Assembly (NCBI RefSeq): GCF_000001735.4
Contig: NC_003074.8
Coordinates: forward strand, 20,157,261-20,221,260
Length of the DNA stretch: 64,000 bases
Source: Arabidopsis thaliana
Lineage: Eukaryota; Streptophyta; Magnoliopsida; Brassicales; Brassicaceae
Direction: 5' to 3'
Positions 33,133 to 43,666 of the stretch are shown one piece after another. The position numbers and the translations under genes are program-made. Under the pieces are notes generated by a model. The model searched no databases, was not told the origin of the DNA, and worked only from the letters and a program-made list of their open reading frames with translations. Position 1 is the stretch's first letter; each line of letters starts with the position of its first letter.

Positions 33133-35304
33133 ATGGGTAAGAAGAAGTCAGACGAGAGTGCTGCTACCACAAAGGTGAAGCCAAGTGGGAAAGATGCTTC
33201 GAAAGATTCTAAAAAAGAGAAATTGTCAGTCTCGGCTATGCTTGCAGGCATGGATCAGAAAGATGATAAACCGAAGAAGGGCTCATCATCTAGAACCAAG
33301 GCTGCTCCGAAATCTACATCTTACACTGATGGCATAGATCTTCCTCCTTCTGATGAAGAAGACGACGGTGAATCTGATGAGGAAGAGAGACAGAAGGAAG
33401 CAAGGAGGAAGCTGAAGAGTGAACAAAGGCACCTTGAGATATCTGTGACTGATAAGGAACAAAAGAAGCGAGAGGCGAAAGAAAGATTAGCTCTTCAGGC
33501 TGCAGAGTCGGCAAAGAGGGAGGCTATGAAGGACGATCATGATGCATTCACGGTTGTTATTGGAAGCAAGACCTCAGTGCTTGAAGGAGACGACATGGCT
33601 GATGCAAATGTTAAGGATATTACCATAGAATCTTTTTCTGTATCTGCTCGAGGTAAAGAGCTTTTGAAGAATGCTTCTGTCAGGATTTCACATGGTAAAA
33701 GGTATGGGTTGATCGGGCCAAACGGAATGGGAAAGTCTACACTGTTAAAGCTTTTAGCTTGGAGGAAGATTCCAGTGCCAAAGAATATTGATGTTCTTCT
33801 TGTTGAGCAAGAGGTGGTTGGTGATGAAAAGAGTGCTCTGAATGCAGTTGTCTCTGCCAATGAAGAGTTGGTTAAGCTACGGGAAGAGGCTGAAGCTCTG
33901 CAGAAGTCGTCTTCTGGAGCTGATGGAGAAAATGTTGATGGTGAGGATGATGATGATACTGGAGAAAAGCTTGCTGAACTGTATGACAGGCTGCAGATTT
34001 TAGGGTCAGATGCTGCTGAAGCACAGGCATCCAAAATTCTTGCGGGGTTAGGTTTCACAAAAGATATGCAAGTGCGTGCGACTCAGTCCTTCAGTGGTGG
34101 CTGGAGGATGCGAATATCATTAGCTAGAGCTCTGTTCGTGCAACCTACCCTTTTGCTGTTAGATGAACCCACTAACCATCTTGACCTGAGAGCTGTTCTA
34201 TGGTTAGAGGAGTATTTGTGTCGCTGGAAGAAGACACTAGTTGTTGTTTCACATGACCGGGACTTCCTCAACACAGTCTGCACGGAGATAATACATCTCC
34301 ATGACCAAAATCTCCACTTCTACCGTGGTAATTTCGATGGTTTTGAAAGCGGATATGAGCAGCGTCGCAAGGAGATGAACAAAAAATTTGATGTCTACGA
34401 CAAACAGATGAAAGCAGCGAAGAGGACTGGAAACCGGGGTCAACAGGAGAAGGTAAAGGACAGGGCCAAGTTTACTGCTGCAAAAGAAGCATCCAAGAGT
34501 AAGTCAAAGGGCAAGACAGTGGATGAAGAAGGCCCAGCACCAGAAGCTCCAAGGAAGTGGAGAGATTACAGTGTGGTGTTCCACTTCCCAGAACCAACTG
34601 AGCTCACTCCTCCTCTTCTGCAGTTAATTGAGGTTAGCTTCAGCTATCCCAACAGGCCAGATTTCAGACTCTCGAATGTTGATGTAGGTATCGATATGGG
34701 GACACGGGTTGCGATAGTTGGGCCTAACGGAGCAGGAAAGTCCACTCTATTAAATCTTCTTGCGGGAGATTTAGTTCCAACAGAGGGTGAAATGAGAAGA
34801 AGCCAGAAGCTGAGGATTGGCAGGTATTCTCAGCATTTTGTTGACCTTTTAACAATGGGGGAAACACCGGTTCAGTATCTCCTTCGTCTTCATCCTGACC
34901 AAGAGGGATTTAGCAAGCAAGAGGCAGTGCGAGCGAAGCTAGGCAAGTTTGGGCTACCAAGTCACAATCACTTATCTCCAATTGCGAAATTGTCTGGAGG
35001 ACAAAAGGCTAGGGTTGTGTTCACCTCGATCTCAATGTCAAAACCACACATTTTGCTTCTGGACGAGCCTACAAATCACTTAGACATGCAGAGTATAGAT
35101 GCCTTGGCGGATGCACTAGATGAGTTCACAGGTGGAGTTGTGTTGGTGAGTCACGACTCGAGACTCATATCACGTGTATGTGCGGAAGAGGAGAAGAGTC
35201 AAATTTGGGTTGTAGAAGACGGAACAGTGAATTTCTTCCCAGGCACATTTGAAGAGTACAAAGAAGATCTCCAAAGAGAAATCAAAGCAGAAGTTGATGA
35301 GTGA
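33133..35304 (+). CDS. ABCF4: ABC transporter F family member 4 / GCN4 (soluble twin-ATPase)
   Basis: Single-exon CDS of 723 residues. ABCF proteins have no membrane segments and act in translation or its control, like yeast GCN20/ARB1. Arabidopsis GCN4 is also reported to affect stomatal immunity via 14-3-3/RIN4. The N-terminal 130 residues are Lys/Glu-rich and charged. ATPase 1: Walker A GPNGMGKST near 195, signature SFSGGW near 319, Walker B LLLLDEPTNHLD near 340. ATPase 2: Walker A GPNGAGKST near 530, signature LSGGQKAR near 619, Walker B HILLLDEPTNHLD near 640. All catalytic motifs are intact. The 5'UTR probably contains an intron: a donor CTAG/GTGAGT near 32634 and an acceptor ATGTCAG at 33120, 12 nt before the ATG. 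Confidence 0.96.
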   Translation: MGKKKSDESAATTKVKPSGKDASKDSKKEKLSVSAMLAGMDQKDDKPKKGSSSRTKAAPKSTSYTDGIDLPPSDEEDDGESDEEERQKEARRKLKSEQRHLEISVTDKEQKKREAKERLALQAAESAKREAMKDDHDAFTVVIGSKTSVLEGDDMADANVKDITIESFSVSARGKELLKNASVRISHGKRYGLIGPNGMGKSTLLKLLAWRKIPVPKNIDVLLVEQEVVGDEKSALNAVVSANEELVKLREEAEALQKSSSGADGENVDGEDDDDTGEKLAELYDRLQILGSDAAEAQASKILAGLGFTKDMQVRATQSFSGGWRMRISLARALFVQPTLLLLDEPTNHLDLRAVLWLEEYLCRWKKTLVVVSHDRDFLNTVCTEIIHLHDQNLHFYRGNFDGFESGYEQRRKEMNKKFDVYDKQMKAAKRTGNRGQQEKVKDRAKFTAAKEASKSKSKGKTVDEEGPAPEAPRKWRDYSVVFHFPEPTELTPPLLQLIEVSFSYPNRPDFRLSNVDVGIDMGTRVAIVGPNGAGKSTLLNLLAGDLVPTEGEMRRSQKLRIGRYSQHFVDLLTMGETPVQYLLRLHPDQEGFSKQEAVRAKLGKFGLPSHNHLSPIAKLSGGQKARVVFTSISMSKPHILLLDEPTNHLDMQSIDALADALDEFTGGVVLVSHDSRLISRVCAEEEKSQIWVVEDGTVNFFPGTFEEYKEDLQREIKAEVDE

Positions 35305-36366
35305 AGTTTTGTTGTTAGCTTCTAAGGTAAACTCAAACTCCTTTATGTTTTATAACAAACTCAAAAAGTTTTGGACAATTTTATTTTTAGCAATCGTGTT
35401 CTTTCATCATTTGTGCGTTAATTACATCATATATGACACTATATACATCAGTTTCTCCATATTACATATGTTCTGAGTGTAGGGTGTTGTGTTTTGGGGG
35501 AAGAAAACAAAAGACATGTGCAATTCTTTTTCAACAGTGTGTTTCCATTAGAGCCATAATAACCAGCAAATGCTTCTTTATATTTTTAGCTGTCTGAAAT
35601 TTTGCTTAGTTTCTCTCGTTTATTATTTTTGGCTCTTTCTCTCTCTTTTGGTAGTTTTGGCTTTCTTTGGTTGATTGTGTTTACCATGCCTCTTCCTTTG
35701 TGTTTATTTTGATTAAGATAGTGAGTATCATATGATTGATTTAGGGTTCTAATCTTAAAGTAAGCTTGAGATTCAGAAATTGAGCTGAACGGGTAGAGAT
35801 TTCGTGTTGATTTTCTGGACTTCACGAAATTAGGAATTTCAGGGATTACTTAGTTCTTTCGTGCTCTATTCTTAGCCATAGGGTCACCTAGATCAGCCAT
35901 CAAATCTTTCACAGAGCTCAGGTCGTTTTGAACATGATAAATCAATGAGTCAGAGTTTGTGTATGGTTTAGAGTCAGAAGATGCATTTTCAGCAGTGTGA
36001 TATCCTTGATTTCGTAACCTTGATATACATTGTTAGAAGAAATTTGTCTAAATGGCTTATCTTTTTCGCTTTCTCTGTTTTTAGCACACTCTGTTTCGTG
36101 CTTTTCTCTGATTGGTCTCTATTTTTGTGGCTGTCGTTAATCTTTTTATAATTATTTTGAAGTCAATTTAAATGAAAGCAAAAATGCAATAAAAATAAAC
36201 AAACTCAAAAGAAAGATTGGTTTCTTCTACAAGGGATCAGAAGAAATCTTAAAAACAACAAAGAGGATATGATCATGATCCTTAAAATCATACCCTTACA
36301 ACAAAAAACAATCAAAAGAGATTTTAATCCCATGTGTTTATTGATAATTAAGCTAATATTATATAT
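35305..36366. other. Convergent intergenic, ABCF4 / DUF506 gene
   Basis: Tail-to-tail region with both 3'UTRs. It is AT-rich, with a few T-rich tracts. I see no gene, structured RNA or repeat that I can support. Confidence 0.4.
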
Positions 36367-37403
36367 TTAAGGATGGACAACACCAGCTTGTCCACTGGTT
36401 TCTCCTTGAGTTTGCTTAGTACGATCATATTGAGACACCCATTTGGTTAACAAATACTCTGCTCTCCTCCATGGTGGCATAAATAGCCCTTTCTTCCTAA
36501 AGCTCGTCTTTGCGGCTTTAGACAAAAATACCACAACCTTCGTCAACCTGTCAACTTGTCCAACAAAGACGTAAGGCAATGTCTTCGATATCGACTCGTA
36601 AGTCTCACTCGATCTAGCAATTTCGAACTTCGATTGGAAATCAAAGTCGATGAGCACTCTTTCTCCTCCAATGTTAACATCCAAATACTCATAGTCCCCT
36701 GTTTACCATTTTCCACAAAAAAAAAGGTTATTTTCTTAACAGTTTTGACACTTAGAGAGTGGATCAAAATGAAGAAACGTACCAGCGGGAACACAATACG
36801 ATTTCGTTTTCGATTTCTCCCAGCGAGATTTGCATATTGCTGCATCATAGCCTAAAGCCACCAGTTCATCAACAACATTTTTCAGTCTGGACTTATCTTC
36901 AACCTCTCTCTCAACGATCTCGGTTGTTTTCGTCTCGAGATCACGCTCAGATACGTTCGCACAAAGTAAAAGACTCTACAAAACATTGAAAAGAAAAGAA
37001 ACTCTGTTTATAACAGATTCCAAACATCAAATGTGAGCATCAGAGATATTATTCATCATACCTTGAGGCTTCGAAGAACTCTTCTAGAAGAAGAAGATTC
37101 TTCGTCGTCCTCGTCAGAGCTATCAGTACCACTTCCACTGAAGCAGTTGCATCGGTTACGAACAATGCACTTTGATTGTTTCTCACTGTCTGGATCCTCG
37201 ATATAGTTCTGCACCATCCTCCTCAAACAGACCGAGCTCGGTTCGATTTCTTCGGAATTTTCTCTAGAAAGCGATGAATCTACACCGGCTAAGTTCTTCA
37301 GAGAGAACGGACGTTCAAAAAGCCGCTTCAGTCGAGATCTCGGCGCTTGTCTCATCCCTACACCATTGATGTTGATAGGCTGGACTTTGGAACGGAAAGG
37401 CAT
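36367..37403 (-). CDS. DUF506 family protein (PD-(D/E)XK-like)
   Basis: Three exons: 37403-37062, 36975-36783, 36698-36367 (288 residues). DUF506 is a plant family with a predicted PD-(D/E)XK nuclease fold; some members restrain root-hair growth, but the biochemical activity is unknown. Recognisable parts are the basic N terminus (MPFRSKVQPININGVGMRQA), an acidic/Ser linker (SSDEDDEESSSSRR), then the conserved core: LVALGYDAAICKSRWEKS, DYEYLDV, RVLIDFDFQSKFEIARSS, LPYVFVG, LSKAAKTSFRKKGLFMPPWR. The motif order is intact, and the C terminus has the YLLTKW typical of the family. Start ATG 37403 is the first in frame. Usual family length is 270-330. Confidence 0.88.
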
Positions 37404-39271
37404 GGCTCAAAACGTACGAAATGTTTTTCTCTACGTCCAAAAATCCCTGAGAAGGTGTGCAAATGAGACGAAACAAAACTCAAAAAAAAAAAAAAAACTA
37501 GATGAGAAAATTCAAACGTTTATGATTGATTTACTTAAATTTTCTAGAGGCATAAATTTAGAGAAAGAAACACATTAAAAAAAAAAAGGGGAAAAGATCA
37601 CTTGGATGGTTTTTAGATACGGATTGATACTCGAGGACACGAAAACGTCATGCTTTTAATGCTTAATTTTTATTTTTGTTTATTATAAGAGATGTTGGAA
37701 ATCACTATGTGGATGATGTGATTTTGGTTTAGATTTCTCCAAAAATGCATAGGAGATTATCTTCAAAGTTTTGTAAGGGAAAGAAGAAGTTTTGCTAACA
37801 ACTTAGGGAGGAAGAAACCAATGTTTGATGCTTCTTATATAGGAGGACAGAAAGACCTATCCATGTATCATATTGGGAAAGAAGTTAATTTGTCTCTATG
37901 AATTACGTGTTCGTTTTTTACAGGTCGGTTCTATGTCATTGGTACTGCTTTTGATGTAAACCGGTGTATTATTGTCCCCAGTTTACATTCATAATTATAT
38001 TTACTTTACACATACACCAAAATTTCAAAGGTATCTAATTTCTATTTTGCAATGATATTTAATGTTACGCGTAAACTTTATTACTTAACATAAAATGAAA
38101 AGTTGAAGGTAAATCTCTTTTACTAAACACTTTATGTCAAGTTTATAATTTCAAGAGACTAGCGGTAATATCTTCTGTTTGCTATTTTTAGCGTTGTTGT
38201 AAATAATTTTGGTCAAATAAAATCATTGTGAAATCCAATTGTATTGCCTAAAAACTAAATAAGAAAATAAGTAAATATCCTTATACATTTATGATGAAAT
38301 GAGTGAAAATCACAAAGACTAAAACAAACCTACACGCGTCAATATTATATTTCAATAATTAATAAAAAGTTGAAAGTAAGTTTGTTTGACTATATATTAT
38401 ATGTAAAGTTTATAATTTCAAAGAAAATAACAATAATATATTTTATTTGACACTAAAATACTAATTTTATACCACACAATTAATAGTTTTACAGAAGAAA
38501 AAGAAAGATATCTGACTGAGTTTTATTGAGTTGTGGATACCACAATTGTATTGCCTAAAAACAAAAGAAAATATAAATCATAATCTTGAACTATTTATGA
38601 CGAGGCTAATATAAGTAACAGAGACGTCAATCACAAATTCATCACAATAACTCGAAGAAATTGATTCATCACGAAGCGAAATCATACAAAGGTACGTCTA
38701 ACAATCTCAAATCTTAACAATCAAACCAAAGCATATAATATTCTCTTACCATTTAGTTTTACCACAAGCATAGTGCCTACAACCTTTCTCATGAAAAATG
38801 GATCTTTCTGTTACAAAAGAAAAAAAAAAGCTGATTTTAAACGTTTCTAAGAAATAGAGGGCTTAATGGCAAAATGTTGAAACATTTTAAGGCTCCAAAG
38901 CGAAAAATTTAACCGCCAAAGCGTAGGTTTCCCCCCAAGATTTTGAAAATATTTAAAAACTCCCACCAAACTTTTTAATTTTAAAACTCTAATCCCATTC
39001 TATTCAACCAGATTTCGTTTCTTTCGTCCTTTTTTTCCTTTTGCATTCTCTCGTCGTCGTCTCAAGGTACTTTACTTCTCTTTTTCTCTCTTCCAATATT
39101 CGAGATCTGTTTCTGTCTTTCTTGGATCGATTCTCGATTCTGTTCTTCGATTTAGTCTTCTTTCGAATAGATCTGGTAGATTTAAGCATTATACTCTTCT
39201 TTTTCTGATTTCGTTTTTGTTTGACTGTGTACGGTTAGATCTAGAAGAAGGAAACAACAATTTCAAGAGAC
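37404..39271. other. Divergent intergenic, DUF506 gene / HTA11
   Basis: 1.9 kb of AT-rich sequence. It holds a diverged tandem duplication (38101-38650) and, close to HTA11, a leader with a probable 5'UTR intron (donor CAAG/GTACTT near 39067, acceptor GGTTAG near 39239). No gene was recognised. Confidence 0.5.
38101..38650. repeat. Diverged tandem duplication upstream of HTA11
   Basis: AGTTGAAGGTAA with GTTTATAATTTCAA and ATTGTATTGCCTAAAAAC occurs at 38101, 38137 and 38238. The same series recurs at 38368, 38409 and 38545. Order is kept, with an offset of about 270-307 bp that grows along the copy, so indels have accumulated. Confidence 0.65.
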
Positions 39272-40206
39272 ATGGCAGGCAAAGGTGGAAAAGGACTCGT
39301 AGCTGCGAAGACGATGGCTGCTAACAAGGACAAAGACAAGGACAAGAAGAAACCCATCTCTCGCTCTGCTCGTGCTGGTATTCAGGTCATCTCTTAAACC
39401 CTAATTTCGACGACCTTGTTTGACTCTGATTCTTTCCTAATTCATCAGTACCATTTACATTTTTAGGAATAGATTTGTTTTTTTGGTTCTATGTAAAAGC
39501 ATGAGGAAGTAAACTTGCTGGATATGTGTAATTTCTTTTACTCGGTACCATGTTGATGTTTTTGTCAATGTTTGTGCTAATTATACAAATTTGTGTTGCT
39601 TGCTCACTGGTTGCTTGGTCATCTGAGAATACATGTTGTTGTTGTTTTTGTCTCCCCATTGTTTAGGTAGTGTCTTATGGTATGTGCCCAAATGTTCCCT
39701 TACTCTGTAGCTTACTATTGATATTGATGAGTCATGAGGGTTTTAATATGTTTTGTTTGGTTCTAGTATGTGCAATGTTCTGTTTTTTATTAAGTTATAC
39801 TATTTTAATGGAACTATTTGGTGTGCGCTGATACTGTTTTGACATTGATGCTGTGCATAGCCATACAAGTAGAGAGATTGGTCACACCGATACTGTTTTT
39901 TTTTTTCAGTTTCCAGTTGGACGAATTCACAGGCAACTGAAGACCCGAGTCTCGGCACATGGCAGAGTTGGTGCCACTGCAGCCGTCTACACAGCTTCAA
40001 TCCTGGAGTATCTGACAGCAGAGGTTCTTGAGTTGGCTGGGAATGCGAGCAAGGATCTCAAAGTGAAGAGGATAACGCCAAGGCATCTGCAGTTGGCGAT
40101 TAGAGGAGATGAGGAGCTGGACACACTCATCAAGGGAACGATTGCTGGAGGTGGTGTGATCCCTCACATCCACAAGTCTCTCATCAACAAAACCACCAAG
40201 GAGTGA
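39272..40206 (+). CDS. HTA11: Histone H2A variant H2A.Z (HTA11)
   Basis: Two exons: 39272-39385 and 39910-40206 (136 residues). H2A.Z replaces H2A in nucleosomes near transcription starts, deposited by SWR1, and affects temperature response, flowering and defence genes. The N-terminal tail is Lys-rich ([22 protein letters not shown]). The histone fold begins [20 protein letters not shown] and contains the Z-type signatures [40 protein letters not shown] and [12 protein letters not shown]. The C terminus lacks the SQEF motif of H2A.X. The single intron (524 bp) interrupts after Gln38 at the same place as in other plant H2A.Z genes. Confidence 0.97.
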
Positions 40207-40688
40207 TGTGTAGCTTTTTATGGTGTTTGTATTTCTGTAGTCTTGGACTCATTTTCCTTTATCCTTTTCTTAGTTCTTTGACTAGTGTTGACCTCTTCTG
40301 GACATCCTCAGGTGTACATTAGTTAATTTGAACTCTTTAGGTTCCTTGTTCAATCATATGTTCTCTTTCTATGCTATTGTGATTTGCTTATTATGTTTTC
40401 AAGTGAACCGTTTTCTGTTTTAAACAACTGAGGAAATCATTTACTCGCATGCTCTCTGGTAACCGGACTTACAAGTATCTTTTAGATATAGAACTTGTTA
40501 TCAAACATCATCAGTATTTTATCAAGTCACATATTCCAAATCAGGCGCAAATAGCCCAATCACAAGTCAAAGACTCAATATTAAAAAAAAAAGAGTACAT
40601 CATTCATTCACTCACTAGGTTCCAAGGCTTTGATAGCATGTTAACTGCAAGCCCGAAGGTGTCTTGCATAAGTGAAAGCTGGTGAAGG
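40207..40688. other. Convergent intergenic, HTA11 / calmodulin-binding gene
   Basis: 3'UTR and flank of two tail-to-tail genes. An open frame at 40449-40685 has no recognisable features. Nothing else was seen. Confidence 0.4.
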
Positions 40689-41942
40689 TTATTTAGGTAC
40701 TGTTGTTTCAAATGCCTCAACGAGCAATGCCACATCCTTCTTCCTTTCTACAACAAGTTTACTTACGGTGTGTTGCAGAGCATAATCAATCATCCACTCC
40801 TCTGCTTTCTTCCTCTCATCCATGTCCTGATGCCTGAGATCAACTGTTTCGTTGCTCGGCTCTACAGTAGTTTGAATGTAATTGGGTTCTCTTGGGTTGA
40901 GTCTCCTACAATCCTCAATGCACTCTTCTCGGTTGCAAGGTTTTTGTGCAAGTGATAACAGAGCTTCCTCTGTTTTCAATACAAGTTTAATCCGCTCTTT
41001 CACTTTCTCTCCATCTGCCTCCTTCCAGTCTTCAGCTTCCTTAGATTCATGCTTCTCATCCACAGCATTCCCTAGAATGATGTCATCTTGTATAATCGAC
41101 TGTTCAAATAAAAGAGAGTTGGTTGTGTTATTCGAGAAACCACCCTCTTCACGCTCTTGATCCTCACTTGAATTTTCTGATTGTTCAAGAACTGCAAAGT
41201 TACATGATTCAATGCCTTCACCTTCTAGTAAGCTCACTATCTCTGCACTCTCAGAATCTAAATCTTTAACCTCTCCCAATTCCATCTCTATATTCTCAGC
41301 CTCAGAATCGATTACTTTGATATCAGTTTCTCGAGTGCTTCTATTTTCTTTCTTCTCATCAACATAGATTTCCACACAACCATCATCACATTCACCACTT
41401 GCATGGGACTTCAAGGAGCGTCTCCTTTCGGATATAAAGCTTAGAAGAGGTGGGAATTGGCTGTGAAGATGCGCGTTGAGTGAACAATACGTATAAGGAC
41501 AGACTTTCAAGATATGAGGAGAAGTAAACATCAGATCCTCTGTGAATTTTGAGTTTTTGAGAAGCGAAGAGCAAGTTGCTCTATGCACATTCGCATCCCA
41601 ACAACGACCAATCCTACCACTTCTCTTGAAGCTCTGACCCTTTTTCAAAGACCTACTACTACTCTGTTTCTTTTCTCTAGAGCAAGAATCAAGTTTCTTA
41701 CCGGTTTGGCTCTTCTTGTCTAAACCAGCTTGAACACTTTGGCTCTGTCTTCTAGCCTCTGAACTCCTCGTTCCCTTCATATAATTAGGTGACCCGCCTG
41801 TGACTTTAGCAACGATCTGCTTCTCCGGTGTCGTTGGTTGAGGAAGCCTACTAGCCCTTGGTCTCTTCTTTATCATCTCCGGTCTAAGCCTCCTACCATG
41901 TCCTTGCCCTACCAAAGCTTGAGCAGTTTTACTCTGAACCAT
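40689..41942 (-). CDS. Plant calmodulin-binding-domain protein (At3g54570)
   Basis: Intronless, 417 residues from ATG 41942 (MVQSKTAQALVGQGHGRRLR). The open frame extends upstream only through a TTG, so 41942 is chosen. The N-terminal third is basic and Ser-rich (nuclear-like, with RPEMIKKRPRASRLPQPTTP). A Cys/His-containing segment follows (RATCSSLLKNSKFT and KVCPYTYCSLNAHLH). The middle is very acidic. The last 110 residues match the plant-specific calmodulin-binding domain (PF07839), with KVKERIKLVLKTEEALLSLA, ECIEDCRRLNPREPNY, KKAEEWMIDYALQHTVSKL and KKDVALLVEAFETTVP. The function is unknown beyond calcium/calmodulin binding expected from the family. Confidence 0.88.
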   Translation of the reverse strand: MVQSKTAQALVGQGHGRRLRPEMIKKRPRASRLPQPTTPEKQIVAKVTGGSPNYMKGTRSSEARRQSQSVQAGLDKKSQTGKKLDSCSREKKQSSSRSLKKGQSFKRSGRIGRCWDANVHRATCSSLLKNSKFTEDLMFTSPHILKVCPYTYCSLNAHLHSQFPPLLSFISERRRSLKSHASGECDDGCVEIYVDEKKENRSTRETDIKVIDSEAENIEMELGEVKDLDSESAEIVSLLEGEGIESCNFAVLEQSENSSEDQEREEGGFSNNTTNSLLFEQSIIQDDIILGNAVDEKHESKEAEDWKEADGEKVKERIKLVLKTEEALLSLAQKPCNREECIEDCRRLNPREPNYIQTTVEPSNETVDLRHQDMDERKKAEEWMIDYALQHTVSKLVVERKKDVALLVEAFETTVPK

Positions 41943-43666
41943 TGATCTTTCCAAGACAAACCTGTGCTGTGAGATGCTCTCTTCTCTTCTATGTTTGAAG
42001 CTTTTACTTCCTTTTCTCCTAATAATACGTTTCCCGGTTATGTCTTTTTTTGGGTCTTTAAATGAAAGATTTGCAATGACATGTTTTTGCTATATAGTCC
42101 ACTTTCTGTTTCTTAATTATTGCTTCTAAATCAACATTTTGTTGTTCTCTTATAACGTCTCCCGCTAAATGAGCATTATGTTCTTCTTTTTAATATGACA
42201 TCGTGAACAGACAAATAAGCATTTTTTCCTTTATTAATTTGTTTGAGAGAACAAAACTAAGCAATATCTGCATTTTTTTCATTAGCACGTATTGGTTGAT
42301 GAACTAAATGTATTTAGATTAATAGATAAATGTGTGTGACAAAAATAAAAGTGACAATCTTAACAAAAAAAAAAAGAAAAGAAAAAGTGACAAAAGACAT
42401 TTCCTTTTCATCCTTTTCCGATTGTTGCCTCCCTAAACGGGTGTAATTTGATCATGAAGTTTCTACCAAAAAATAATTTGATGATGAATTTTATAGAAGC
42501 TAAACAAAACATAATCTGTTGTTATTTAATCGTTAGTTCAAATTACATACACTAAAATCTAGTGTTTTTTTTAATTATGAAATTTGTAAATCATGAATCA
42601 TAGATTTTGAAAATTTGGTGTTATTAAATGAATATTTCAATATATTGATGATATTTAAAACTAATTAAAATTGAAATATCTTTGTATATTAAACCACCTA
42701 ATGAGTTTTATTAGAAATAAGAGTAAATTATTTAAAACAAAATCTATGATATCACACCAAAATTCTTACAATCCACAAACATATATTGTATGTTATCAAA
42801 ATTTTAAAATTTTGAAAATTACAAAACATAGATAATTGAAGTTAATCTTATAGGTTCTCCTAAATAAATAATGTAAGAAGGATTACTAATATTTAGAAAC
42901 CCTTAAGCAAAAAATAAATAAATTATAATAAGTAGAATATAATGAGGCATCATCAATGACAGACTCGGGGCGTCTTATAGGAAAAATGGTCGGCCAAGGA
43001 CGGGGCTCATTGCATACACGCTCCTCTTCTCTTTTTCGTAATGTCCTTGTCAAGATTTCAAATTGATCAGTATTATTTATTATGACTTGCAATTTCGTAA
43101 TGAACAAATTCCCTTAGCTTATATGAAGCCGTCTTGAGTTTGATCAGTATATAATAAGCTTCCCAACCGTTTAAAATGTTATTACATAGATACGAACCGT
43201 GACGTTTTATTGATGTTTCGATTATTTTCTACATTTTCTTTGTCTAGTTCCATTGGAGTTTTGCAAATAGCATCATCTGTTTGCCATGAGTTAAATTTTG
43301 TGGATTTCGCCTACTACATAAGAGAATAATCATTTCCAATGATCCATGCAAAATAGGTAATGCAATCCTTAAACAAGACCCACGTCAGAGGATACATAAT
43401 TATCAAAAGCTATAAAGTCAAGAATATAATTCAAATTTCCAAAGGACTTCATATAGATTGATTGCAAGCAACCTTTACACATATAGAAGAAGAAAACATG
43501 AAACCATACAAAAGTTTTTTACCCAAATTATTGATGCAAACCAAATGAAAATTAAAAGATACAAGAACAAAAGGAAAGAAGAAATCAAATAAAATTTGGT
43601 AATTTATTTAATTAAAAATCCCTTTTACTCTTTTCAAGAATAGAAATATGATGGTGGAGCTGAAGT
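41943..43666. other. Intergenic upstream of the calmodulin-binding gene
   Basis: Very AT-rich, mostly simple A/T tracts. One GC-richer patch at about 42950-43035 (CGTCTTATAGG...GGACGGGGCTC) stands out against its surroundings, but no feature was identified in it. Confidence 0.35.

Noticed and set aside
41943-41954. Start of the calmodulin-binding gene at 41954
   Set aside because: The codon there is TTG. ATG at 41942 is used.
42886-43107. Minus-strand 73-residue frame in the GC-richer patch
   Set aside because: No recognisable motif, no splice partners, and an AT-rich surrounding. Left as intergenic.
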